DNA from: JAWXCH01 sp034440595
Lineage (GTDB): Bacteria > Planctomycetota > Planctomycetia > Pirellulales > JALHPA01
Reading direction: 5' to 3'
DNA: 13,192 nucleotides
NCBI GenBank assembly: GCA_034440595.1
Contig: JAWXCH010000120.1
Span: forward strand, 1 to 13,192
A model generated the notes under the pieces. It saw only the letters and a list, made by a program, of their open reading frames with translations. It did no database searches and was not told where the DNA came from. Each line of letters opens with the position of its first letter. The first letter of the stretch is position 1. This document shows positions 6,087 to 13,192 of the stretch, piece by piece. The translations under genes and the position numbers were made by a program.

Positions 6087-8279
6087 TTAGGGAGCCGCCG
6101 GATTGGCGATGCTGTCGTCGCCACGTAGCCAGTCGACAATCATCTCAATTTGTTGGCGCGTTAGCAGATTTGCCTTGGGGTCCTTTGGATCCTTGGCAAA
6201 CTCGGGCATGCGATCATTCTCTTCCCCGTAAAACCGCCCATGTGCCGGATTACTGATAAAATCGATCAACCACTGGCGAGAGCCGTACCCTGCCAGGTCC
6301 GGCACGCCATCCGGTTCATATGACCCATTACCAAAGTGGTGACACTGGGCACAGTTGCTGTCGCTGGCGATCAGCTTTTCACCGGAAGCGATGGTTCCAG
6401 CTTCACGCGCCTTTCTGTCCAGTTCTCGCTGCGCCGGTAGCTCAGCCTGTGCAGAGAGTGCAATTACAATCTTGTTGACCTCGTCATTTGTCAACAAACC
6501 AAATCCGTCCGGATCGCGCAAATACTCGGACATAGAGCCAAATCGATGCGCCGTGTTGCCGAAATAGGGTGCGGAGGTCACTTCTCGGCGATGGTCGGCG
6601 GCTTTTTCAGATTTCAGATTCTCGGGCCCGAACTCGGCCGTCTTCAACTCGCTGAATTTCTCAGGATTAAGCAGCCCGCGAATCCAGTCGCGTGAGGCAA
6701 AGCCATACAGGTTTGGTCCCCCGTTTGGCTGCCAGAGAATTTGTCCAGCCTTGTTGCGACGGACGAGTAGGTCATCATTGGCGGGTTTATCGATGATGAT
6801 TTCCGGCACTTGCACGCGATCCGATACAATTCGTACGCTATCGCTGTCCGCTGGACCTTCATAATTATGGCAGCTTGCACAGTGGAGCTTAAACAAGCGT
6901 GGCCCCTGTGTCATCGGATCATTGTTTAGTAGCGACAATGCGCCAGCCGGTGGGATCTGGTGCGTGGCAATGAGTTGTTTGACGCGCCGCGCCGCGGCAT
7001 CTGCCTGCTCGACCGCTGCAAAGTACTCCAGCGACTTAGTGTGCTTTTCGTAGGTATGACGCTGCTTCAAGAATGCCTGAAACTTGGTTTCATCGCCACC
7101 AAAGTACTGCAGCATTCGTTCGTCGTTCTTGTCGAATGCGTCATAAGCTCTGGAGTGCGTGGCCAACGCAGCCATTTTTTCCGGATCGCTGCGCTGCGAG
7201 AAATAGTCATCACTCCAGGCAGAATAGGTCAGCCAGCCGATTGCCCCGAGCAAGATGAACGAAAAGCCGATATTGAAGCGGTGTCCTAGTTTCCAGCGCC
7301 CGAAGATTGGCATCAGAAACAGCACCAGCATCACCAGGCCGGGAATGACAATCGCACCGAGAAACTCCCCCTGCTCTCCCATCCCTTCAAAGAGCTTGAG
7401 GAACTGGAACAAAAAGAGGAAGTACCACTCTGGTCGTGGTGCGCCGTATTCGGTGGAGATATCTGCGGGTGCGCTGAGGTGAGCTCCGAGTCCCCCAGGT
7501 TCAGAAAGACTGGCATGGCCATTGATCGCCGGCAGCGCACAAAGGAACAGCACTGTGGCCAGGACTGCCAGGCAGGCAACCGCGTCGCGCAGCACCTGCT
7601 CGGGCCAGAATGTAACCTCCGGGCGGTGATTGGGGTACTTTACGGTGATGCCATGACGGCGGAACAAGGCGACATGCAGCACCAAAAAACCTACCAGCAG
7701 TGCTGGCAGCACCCCGGCGTGCAGTGCAAAAAATCGTGTCAGTGTATGGTGACCGTAACTGGAGCCACCGACAACGAGTCGTTGCACTTCTTCGCCGACG
7801 ACAGGTGTCAAACCCGTCAGCTCAGTTGCTACGCCGGTCGCCGCGTATCCTTTTTGATCCCAAGGGAGCAAGTACCCGGTCAGGCCGAGCGCCATGACAA
7901 TCAGCATGAGAATCAAGCCGAGCCAGAAATTGATTTCGCGGGGGGCGCGATAGGCACCGTCGATGATGACCTGCATCAGATGAATCGCCATCAGGACGAT
8001 CATCGCCTGTGCCATGAAGTGATGGACTCCGCGCAGCAGCCAGCCACCTTGCATTTCATATTGGATGTAATAGACGCTCTCCCAAGCGGTTTGGCTGCTG
8101 GGGCTGTATGCCATCCACAAGAACACGCCCGTCACGAGCTGCACAAAGAAGGCAAAGACCAGCGTGCTGCCCCAGACGTATCGCCAACGTGCGCCACCGG
8201 GAATCCGCTCATAGAGTGCCTCATGCACAAAAGAGCGATAGCCGGTGCGGTGATCGAGCCAGTCCAAAAGTGATCTCAT
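6087..8279 (-). CDS. Cytochrome b fused to a di-haem c-type cytochrome domain (bc complex)
   Basis: The 730-aa product joins a complete cytochrome b (about 1-355) to a C-terminal di-haem cytochrome c domain. It should be the membrane core of a quinol:cytochrome c oxidoreductase, passing electrons from quinol through two b haems and, with the Rieske protein, to the c haems. Haem b ligands are H86 and H187, H100 and H202. The 14 residues between H187 and H202 are b6-type spacing. PEWY, part of the quinol-oxidation site, is at 283-286. TM helices lie near 36-57, 87-107, 117-138, 188-207, 229-250, 305-325 and 336-354. A charged linker (355-455) leads to CASCH (467-471, DNA 6867-6881) and CAQCH (643-647, DNA 6339-6353). 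M691 in DRMPEF is a likely sixth ligand for the second haem, and M583 possibly for the first. The gene follows the Rieske gene by 102 bases, with a GGAG at 8291-8294. Confidence 0.94.
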   Translation of the reverse strand: MRSLLDWLDHRTGYRSFVHEALYERIPGGARWRYVWGSTLVFAFFVQLVTGVFLWMAYSPSSQTAWESVYYIQYEMQGGWLLRGVHHFMAQAMIVLMAIHLMQVIIDGAYRAPREINFWLGLILMLIVMALGLTGYLLPWDQKGYAATGVATELTGLTPVVGEEVQRLVVGGSSYGHHTLTRFFALHAGVLPALLVGFLVLHVALFRRHGITVKYPNHRPEVTFWPEQVLRDAVACLAVLATVLFLCALPAINGHASLSEPGGLGAHLSAPADISTEYGAPRPEWYFLFLFQFLKLFEGMGEQGEFLGAIVIPGLVMLVLFLMPIFGRWKLGHRFNIGFSFILLGAIGWLTYSAWSDDYFSQRSDPEKMAALATHSRAYDAFDKNDERMLQYFGGDETKFQAFLKQRHTYEKHTKSLEYFAAVEQADAAARRVKQLIATHQIPPAGALSLLNNDPMTQGPRLFKLHCASCHNYEGPADSDSVRIVSDRVQVPEIIIDKPANDDLLVRRNKAGQILWQPNGGPNLYGFASRDWIRGLLNPEKFSELKTAEFGPENLKSEKAADHRREVTSAPYFGNTAHRFGSMSEYLRDPDGFGLLTNDEVNKIVIALSAQAELPAQRELDRKAREAGTIASGEKLIASDSNCAQCHHFGNGSYEPDGVPDLAGYGSRQWLIDFISNPAHGRFYGEENDRMPEFAKDPKDPKANLLTRQQIEMIVDWLRGDDSIANPAAP

Positions 8280-8310
8280 TACTCAGCGTTCTCCGCCTAA
8301 CCCAACCGAC

Positions 8311-8316
8311 AGTATA
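8311..8316 (-). promoter_or_regulatory. Possible -10 element between the Rieske and cytochrome b genes
   Basis: Read on the minus strand, an A-rich tract (8321-8327) precedes TATACT (8311-8316, five of six to TATAAT), 31 bases before the cytochrome b start. No acceptable -35 is visible at 16-18 bases. It could give cytochrome b its own transcript within the operon. Confidence 0.22.
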
Positions 8317-8381
8317 TTTATTTTTTTCACAGATCGCGGTCATGTCCCAGCCGCTTGTCCAAGTAACTCGCCGATGGCCTG

Positions 8382-8966
8382 CTAGGACTTCACGATCTTT
8401 TCTGCCCGGCCAGTATAGAAGCTTTCAAACTTCACCCAGACTTCTTGATTGTTTCCCTGACCGCGAACTTCAACCGGCAACGTGTCCATCGGTCGCGGGC
8501 TGGGGCTAGGCTCGATGATTGCTCCATCCAGTTCAAATGCGCTATTGTGACATGGACACTGAAACAGCTTTCTCGACGCAGCATAACCAATTGCGCAACC
8601 AAGGTGGGGACAAACGGCGCTGAATGCTTCTGGGGTTGAGTTCCCGTTTGTACGACGTAAATAGATCACCCCCACCGGCTGATCGCGGAACAAAGTCCAG
8701 GCATCCACTCGATCGTCAATGATACTGAAGCGACGCGGTAGACCATCATCTGGAATGGCATCCAGCTTGGTAATTCGGCGAAATGAATCGTCATTACCAC
8801 CTTGTTTGCCTCGCCGACGCAACGGGTCCATGAAGGCAAACAAGCCGATACCAAATGGCACGATGGCTACAACTCCGCCAATGATGACAGCCGCCGCTTT
8901 GCAGAGAAATCCCCGGCGGGCCTCTGTCGGCTGGTGCGAACAAGGAGCAGGAGCTGACTCTTCCAT
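8382..8966 (-). CDS. Rieske [2Fe-2S] iron-sulfur protein
   Basis: The 194-aa product is the Rieske subunit of a bc-type complex and takes the first electron from quinol at the outer face of the membrane. The cluster motifs are complete: CPHLGC (119-124) and CPCHNSAF (137-144). By family analogy C119, H121, C137 and H140 bind the cluster, and C124 with C139 form the stabilising disulfide. The N-terminus has a twin-arginine-like EARRGFL (16-22) followed by a hydrophobic anchor (about 24-46), which fits TAT export with the anchor retained. The disulfide and Ser-containing second box suggest a high-potential cluster. ATG 8966 has no Shine-Dalgarno sequence. The gene lies 102 bases upstream of the cytochrome b/c gene and 72 bases downstream of the DHH phosphoesterase. 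Confidence 0.93.
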   Translation of the reverse strand: MEESAPAPCSHQPTEARRGFLCKAAAVIIGGVVAIVPFGIGLFAFMDPLRRRGKQGGNDDSFRRITKLDAIPDDGLPRRFSIIDDRVDAWTLFRDQPVGVIYLRRTNGNSTPEAFSAVCPHLGCAIGYAASRKLFQCPCHNSAFELDGAIIEPSPSPRPMDTLPVEVRGQGNNQEVWVKFESFYTGRAEKIVKS

Positions 8967-9038
8967 AAATAATGCGTTTTAAAATGGCAAACGGATGATA
9001 TCGAGCAATTGGGATCGGAATGGAAACCGAAATAGGCG

Positions 9039-10043
9039 CTAAACTTCTCCAGCCTCTTTCATGGCAGCGCGAATGGCAGACAGCAACTTAGCACGGGCCA
9101 CTTCAAACGGCTCATTGATAAACGCCCCTGCGGCCGCTTTGTGCCCGCCGCCCTTGAACTGCGAGGCCAGGACACTGCAATCGACCTTGCACCGGCTGCG
9201 AAAGCTGACCTTGTAGCCGCCCGTTTGCTGTTCGACCATGATCATGGCCACACGCGCGGTCCCAACTTGTAACGTCAGGTTGATCACATCTTCGGTGTCG
9301 GTGGAAACGGCACCGGTTTGTGCAAAGTCGTCGAGACTTACGGCCGTATAGACCAGTTTGCCATCCAGTTCGGACTCGGTCTGCGCGAGAATTCGACCGA
9401 TCAGTTTGATCCGTGCCAGCGTGGCGTTCTCGTATAGCTCGTGGTACAGCTCGCTCGGTTTGGCTCCGGCATCGACGAGGCGACCGCCGTAGCGAAAGGT
9501 GTTTCCGCTGGTGGAACCAAAGCGAAACCAGCCCGTATCGGTTGCGAGCGCAGCAAACAGTGGCCGTGCCATCTCGGCGGTCAGCTTAACCTGAAGTGCG
9601 TCAGCGGCATCGATCACCAGCCGCCCTGCTGCTTCGGCACTCGTATCGCGGAACTCGATCGCGTTGAGATCATCGCTACTCATGTGATGATCCAGCACAG
9701 CGACTTGTGCCTTGGTTCGCCGTATGACTTCCCCCATCGGTCCAAGTTGTGCCCAGGCACTGGTGTCCAGGACCATCAGGACATCGATCTTATCGGCCAG
9801 CAATTCGTCGACCGACACATTGACATTGATTGCCTCAATACGATTATCTGGATCGATAAACGCCAGATTCGGGGGCGTCTCCTGGCCATTGACAATGCGC
9901 ACCGTTTTGCCGATTGACTCAAGAATGGCCGCCATGCCCAGGCAGCTCCCGAGCGCATCGCAGTCGGGACGAACGTGCGTCGTCAGCAGGAATCGCTTGT
10001 TCGCGTGAACTAGTTTTGCAAATTGTGCCCAGTCGATCCCCAT
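9039..10043 (-). CDS. nrnA: DHH-family phosphoesterase, NrnA-like (oligoribonuclease/pAp phosphatase)
   Basis: The 334-aa product has both domains of the DHH/DHHA1 family: HVRPDCDALGS (23-33, with H23, D27 and D29), LDTS with D93, the DHH triad at 118-120, and D169 in ATDTGWFRFGS. These residues form a two-metal (Mn2+) site. The DHHA1 domain carries VSFRSR (279-284) and GGGHKAAAG (298-306). Family members degrade 2-5 nt RNAs and dephosphorylate 3'-phosphoadenosine 5'-phosphate. Length and motifs fit NrnA, but a general DHH exopolyphosphatase-like role cannot be excluded. The middle residue of the first motif is Cys (PDCD), where Gly is usual. An AGGGA (10051-10055) seven bases upstream supports ATG 10043. 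The gene lies 91 bases downstream of ribF on the same strand. Confidence 0.86.
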   Translation of the reverse strand: MGIDWAQFAKLVHANKRFLLTTHVRPDCDALGSCLGMAAILESIGKTVRIVNGQETPPNLAFIDPDNRIEAINVNVSVDELLADKIDVLMVLDTSAWAQLGPMGEVIRRTKAQVAVLDHHMSSDDLNAIEFRDTSAEAAGRLVIDAADALQVKLTAEMARPLFAALATDTGWFRFGSTSGNTFRYGGRLVDAGAKPSELYHELYENATLARIKLIGRILAQTESELDGKLVYTAVSLDDFAQTGAVSTDTEDVINLTLQVGTARVAMIMVEQQTGGYKVSFRSRCKVDCSVLASQFKGGGHKAAAGAFINEPFEVARAKLLSAIRAAMKEAGEV

Positions 10044-10134
10044 TCGATAATCCCTAATGCTACTGAATTTTTACTGGGCTGTTGATGTAACGCTAATCGT
10101 AGTCTTCTTAATCAAAAGCGAGTCTAAAATCTGC

Positions 10135-11067
10135 TTATCCCTGATGCTGCTTATTCACGTCAATTGTGCGAGCAATGTCGTTGTGCAGTTGCTCGATGAG
10201 TCTTTCCACATTGTCGAATCGCTGAATGTCCCGCAGTCGGCTAATAAAGTCAACCTCTAGCGGCTCGCCGTACAGAATCCCTTGCCAGTCAATGATGTGT
10301 ACCTCGACCTTAAGCGACTGCTCTCCAAAGGTTGGATTCGGGCCGATATGGATCGCCGCGGCGCGCAAACCGGCAGGAGTCATTGTGCGTCCTGCATACA
10401 CACCAACCCCTGGCGTGATCGTGTCGATGGCATCCAGATTTGCTGTGGGGAAGCCGATTTTCCCGCCGCGCCGCGCGCCATGCGTTACCATCCCCCGAAT
10501 TCGATACGGGTGCGTTAGCAGCCGACGTGCCTGATCGACATCGCCGTCTAACAGCAATTTACGAATGCGCGAGCTGGAGACATTGCTCCCTTCAATCTGG
10601 ACAGGGGGAACAATGTCGAGCGAAAAATCGGCCTTGTTGCACAGCGAATGGAGCATTTCGATCGATCCGGCGCGCCCTTTGCCAAAATGAAAATCTGGTC
10701 CCTCCACCAGAGCCTTGGCCTGCAACTGCTCCGAAACAATTCGGTTAAAAAACTCCTCGGCGGTCAGACTCAAGAGTGCTTCATCGGTTGGATAGGCAAT
10801 CATAAAGTCGATCCCTAACTCCTCCAAAAGCTGCGCCTTTCGCTCGGTCCAGGTGAGCGGGGGCGGTACCTGCTGTGGTCGCAGCAACCGCACGGGGTGC
10901 GGATCAAACGTAAACACAACCGCCGGGCCACCAAGGACGCGACTACGCTCGACCAGCCGCTGGATGATTTTGGCATGCCCAGCGTGGACACCATCAAAAT
11001 TACCAATCGTCACCGCGCCGGCCTGTAGCCGCTGCGGCCAATCGTACGATTCTCGAATGACTTCCAC
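10135..11067 (-). CDS. ribF: Bifunctional riboflavin kinase/FMN adenylyltransferase
   Basis: The 310-aa product makes FMN and then FAD from riboflavin and ATP in the cytoplasm. The N-terminal adenylyltransferase domain shows GNFDGVHAGH (22-31), FDPHP (54-58), EGPDFHFGKGRAG (122-134) and SSSRIR (164-169). The C-terminal kinase domain shows RRGGKIGFPTANL (199-211), PGVGVYAG (219-226), IGPNPTFG (241-248) and VEVHIIDW (254-261) with the likely catalytic E255. The start is GTG at 11067: the next Met is residue 87, beyond the essential nucleotide motif, so no ATG start is possible. There is no Shine-Dalgarno sequence. A candidate promoter lies at 11127-11155. Length is normal for the family. Confidence 0.95.
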   Translation of the reverse strand: MEVIRESYDWPQRLQAGAVTIGNFDGVHAGHAKIIQRLVERSRVLGGPAVVFTFDPHPVRLLRPQQVPPPLTWTERKAQLLEELGIDFMIAYPTDEALLSLTAEEFFNRIVSEQLQAKALVEGPDFHFGKGRAGSIEMLHSLCNKADFSLDIVPPVQIEGSNVSSSRIRKLLLDGDVDQARRLLTHPYRIRGMVTHGARRGGKIGFPTANLDAIDTITPGVGVYAGRTMTPAGLRAAAIHIGPNPTFGEQSLKVEVHIIDWQGILYGEPLEVDFISRLRDIQRFDNVERLIEQLHNDIARTIDVNKQHQG

Positions 11068-11408
11068 GAGGCGGGCGTTTTTAGGGTGGGATGAAATCGG
11101 CGGAAGGATTAGCAGACCAAGCTTTGATTATCGTGGTTACAGGTTTATCGGGCAACCACTTAAGCAACAGAAACTTTTTGCACAAGCAGAGGATTTAAGT
11201 CAGGAACGACGACTTCGGATTCGTTTTACCCTGAAAACTTGACCAAACCGTGCAAATGTACCGTTCAATTCGCTCGAGCTATCTGATTCTGCGGAAGCCC
11301 ACGCGGGTGGGTCGAAATTCAGGCGGGAATTATGCTATCCTTGAGGCCGAGCGACATTTGGCGAGTCGAACCGTGTTAGCCGGACTTGCTGATTCAATTC
11401 ATTCGTGG
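11068..11408. other. Divergent intergenic region between ribF and ppx
   Basis: This stretch of 341 bases separates two divergent genes. It holds the ribF promoter candidate (11127-11155) on the minus strand. On the plus strand TATGCTATCC (11331-11340) resembles a -10 region for ppx, without a good -35. The ppx reading frame stays open back to a GTG at 11250, but that part lacks family motifs, so I treat it as untranslated. A 35-codon frame (11091-11198) is unsupported. Confidence 0.4.
11127..11155 (-). promoter_or_regulatory. Candidate sigma70-type promoter for ribF
   Basis: On the minus strand TTGCCC (11150-11155) and GATAAT (11127-11132, five of six to TATAAT) are separated by 17 bases. 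Transcription would start near 11120, leaving a leader of about 53 bases before the GTG start. The hexamers and spacing are the best match I see in the window. Confidence 0.42.
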
Positions 11409-13076
11409 ATGGATTCAATGGACGAAAAGCAGATCTACTTCTCCAAGGACATCGCTCATCGACTGGCGGCAATCGATATCGGCTCCAATAGCGTGCGGCT
11501 CATGGTGGCCGAACCGTTGCGAGGGGGGAACTATCGAATCCTGGACGAAGAACGCGAATCGACCCGGCTGGGGCGCAATCTCGGTACCACTGGAGGTCTC
11601 AGTCCCGAATCGGTTGAATTGACGCTGACGGCATTGCGACGGTTCAAACAGATCGCTACCGGCTTTCAAGTGGATGAGCTACGAACGATCGCCACCTGTG
11701 CTGTGCGAGAGGCGAGCAACGGTCCTGACTTTTGCCGCCGAGCGCTAGATGAGCTGGGCATTGAAATCGAAGTCATCTCCGCTGACAAAGAAGCGCGGCT
11801 GGCATTCTACAGCGTTCAGCGGGCATTCGATCTGACCGGAAAGAACGTTGTCGTGGCGGATATCGGCGGTGGCAGTACCGAACTGGTCTTGGCCTCGGGT
11901 AATGCCATCGAGGCAATTCATACCTCGCCGCTGGGCGCGGTGAGACTGACCGAGATTTTTGGAAGTGATTTTACTGTCGATCCCAAGGCCTATGCCGTAC
12001 TAATCGATGGCATCGATCGGCGGCTTCGAAAGCTGACCAAGAAGCCGATCTTCTTCCCGCACCTGCTGATTGGTTCAGGAGGCACCTTCACCGCCCTGGC
12101 CGAAATGATCATGGCGCAAAAAGGTCAGTACGATGTGCCGGCGCGAGGCTATAGCGTGACCCGCGCGGAAGTGAGTCACTTGCTGGATCGGTTGCGAAAA
12201 ATACCGCCCAAGAACCGACGTTCGGTGACGGGGCTGGCACCTGACCGTGCCGATATCATTGTGGCCGGGATTGCTGTGATCGACCGGATCATGGCGCGAT
12301 TCAAAGTCAATCTGCTGCAAGTCCACAACCGTGGTGTGCGCGATGGCCTGGTGTTGACCATGATTGACCAATCGTCCAGCATTTCCACCGACGACCCGCA
12401 GCAGCGCGAAGCGGCACTGGAGCGTTTTGCGATGGCATGCTCGGGCGAGCCGGCGCATGGTCGACACGTGGCCAAACTGGCCGGCAAGATATTTACTCAA
12501 CTAGCTGAGCCGTTTGGACTAGCAGTCGCCGATCAGCCGTATTTGGAAGCAGCCGCAAGGTTACAGGATGTCGGATACCTGATCAATTACGATCAGCATC
12601 ATAAGCACAGTTACCACCTGATTCTGAACAGCAATCTGAGTGGATTTCGACCTCGTGAGTTGGAACTTATCGCCAATGTGGCGCGCTACCATCGCGGTGC
12701 CTATCCTAAGCAAAAGCACGATAATTTTCGGCAGCTTCCCCCGGAAGATCAGCAGCGCGTGCGACAATTGGCCAGTATTCTGAGAATTGCCGGCGGCCTC
12801 GATCGCAGCCACTCGCAGCAAGTGACCGACGTTGAGCTCCAGTGGCAGGCCAGCGACAAAGCGGTTCCAAGGCTGACCTTGCTGGCCAAGGCTGCCGAAA
12901 ACCCTGAGGTGGATATCTGGGGAGCACGTCGCCGCGTCGAGATGTTTGAAACGGTCTTCAATTGCAAATTGGAGATTGAGTGGTTGGACAAGTCGCAGGC
13001 GCACAATTCAAGTTCCAATCACGCAGGGGAAAACGGATCAGAAGCGAAGAGCGCCCTACGCAGCGAAAGCGCGTGA
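11409..13076 (+). CDS. ppx: Ppx/GppA-family phosphatase with C-terminal HD-like domain
   Basis: From ATG 11409 the product is 555 aa and probably hydrolyses inorganic polyphosphate or the pentaphosphate pppGpp. The ASKHA-fold motifs are clear: AAIDIGSNSVRLMVAE (20-35), ATCAVREASNG (95-105), ISADKEARLAF (123-133), VVADIGGGSTELVLASG (148-164) and SGGTFTALAE (223-232). By comparison with E. coli Ppx, E128 fits the catalytic glutamate. The C-terminal half resembles the HD domain of long Ppx proteins: H353, LQDVGYLINY (385-394), HHKHSYHLI (397-405), RYHRGAYP (426-433) and LRIAGGLDRSH (458-468). The HD signature reads QD (Q386, D387). The frame extends upstream to GTG 11250, but the Ppx fold begins within 20 residues of the chosen ATG. 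ATG 11418 is an alternative. Ppx cannot be separated from GppA by sequence alone. Confidence 0.9.
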   Translation: MDSMDEKQIYFSKDIAHRLAAIDIGSNSVRLMVAEPLRGGNYRILDEERESTRLGRNLGTTGGLSPESVELTLTALRRFKQIATGFQVDELRTIATCAVREASNGPDFCRRALDELGIEIEVISADKEARLAFYSVQRAFDLTGKNVVVADIGGGSTELVLASGNAIEAIHTSPLGAVRLTEIFGSDFTVDPKAYAVLIDGIDRRLRKLTKKPIFFPHLLIGSGGTFTALAEMIMAQKGQYDVPARGYSVTRAEVSHLLDRLRKIPPKNRRSVTGLAPDRADIIVAGIAVIDRIMARFKVNLLQVHNRGVRDGLVLTMIDQSSSISTDDPQQREAALERFAMACSGEPAHGRHVAKLAGKIFTQLAEPFGLAVADQPYLEAAARLQDVGYLINYDQHHKHSYHLILNSNLSGFRPRELELIANVARYHRGAYPKQKHDNFRQLPPEDQQRVRQLASILRIAGGLDRSHSQQVTDVELQWQASDKAVPRLTLLAKAAENPEVDIWGARRRVEMFETVFNCKLEIEWLDKSQAHNSSSNHAGENGSEAKSALRSESA

Positions 13077-13103
13077 ACGGCTTTTGACATTGCAGTCGAT
13101 CTG

Positions 13104-13192
13104 TCACTCGCTCACCGGATCGTTCAGCGAATTCAAACTGGCCGCTCCCTCTTCGTTGGCGTGAAAGACTCGAGCGGTGACCACGTCCAGGC
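13104..13192 (-). CDS. C-terminal end of a convergent minus-strand gene (partial, unidentified)
   Basis: Read on the minus strand from the window edge, one frame is open for 28 codons and stops at TGA (13104-13106), ending LDVVTARVFHANEEGAASLN then SLNDPVSE. About 20 of its 28 sense codons end in G or C, similar to the neighbouring genes, and the composition is natural. It would converge with ppx across a 27-base gap. No family is recognisable. Confidence 0.35.
   Translation of the reverse strand, partial: LDVVTARVFHANEEGAASLNSLNDPVSE

Noticed and set aside
7479..8273. 264-codon plus-strand frame antisense to cytochrome b.
   Set aside because: Gln/His/Cys-rich translation is typical of the complement of membrane-helix codons; it mirrors the cytochrome b gene.
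11091..11198. 35-codon plus-strand frame beginning MKSAEGLADQALIIVVTGLS, with GGGTGGG just before the ATG.
   Set aside because: It is short, has no family match that I recognise, overlaps the ribF promoter candidate and can arise by chance.
11250..11408. N-terminal extension of ppx from GTG 11250 (53 residues).
   Set aside because: The Ppx fold begins just after ATG 11409, the extension has no family motif, and a -10-like TATGCT at 11331 would start the transcript inside it.

Overview
The window looks like chromosomal DNA from a planctomycete, probably of the Pirellulales. The evidence is qualitative. There is a cytochrome b fused to a C-terminal di-haem c-type domain and paired with a TAT-type Rieske protein. 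A 2-phosphosulfolactate phosphatase (ComB) gene has no coenzyme M genes beside it. There is a secreted Gly/His/Tyr-rich TPR protein and a CxxC zinc-ribbon membrane protein of planctomycete style. Most starts have no Shine-Dalgarno sequence. No mobile element, CRISPR array, tRNA or rRNA was seen.

Layout, left to right. Positions 1-57 hold the last 18 codons of a probable plus-strand gene. Positions 58-568 are non-coding as far as I can tell, with a strong A-over-T skew on the plus strand. The plus strand then carries comB (569-1339), a dimeric class II glycyl-tRNA synthetase (1493-3136), a TIM-barrel sugar isomerase/epimerase-like protein (3200-4021) and a secreted TPR protein (4174-5259). Two copies of one palindromic repeat (1399-1451 and 3152-3182) bracket the glycyl-tRNA synthetase gene. 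The TPR gene has a candidate promoter followed by a 20-bp tandem repeat.

From 5267 to 11067 all genes are on the minus strand. Read in transcription order they are ribF (FMN/FAD synthesis, GTG start), an NrnA-like DHH phosphoesterase, the Rieske iron-sulfur protein, the cytochrome b/di-haem c fusion, and a two-TM zinc-ribbon protein of unknown function. Rieske and cytochrome b/c together form the quinol-oxidising core of a bc-type respiratory complex. The fused c haems would take the place of a separate cytochrome c1 or f. The haem-ligand spacing is that of cytochrome b6, but the cysteine that holds the extra c-type haem in b6f complexes is replaced by valine.

From about 11409 a divergent plus-strand gene encodes a Ppx/GppA phosphatase with a C-terminal HD-like domain whose signature His is Gln. 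The right edge (13104-13192) probably holds the C-terminus of a convergent minus-strand gene.

Most of the window is housekeeping. I did not find a convincing undescribed system. The points most worth a second look are the tandem repeat upstream of the TPR gene, where the single base difference between copies is compensated in the predicted stem, the repeat pair around the glycyl-tRNA synthetase gene, the b6-like register without Cys35, and the degenerate HD motif.
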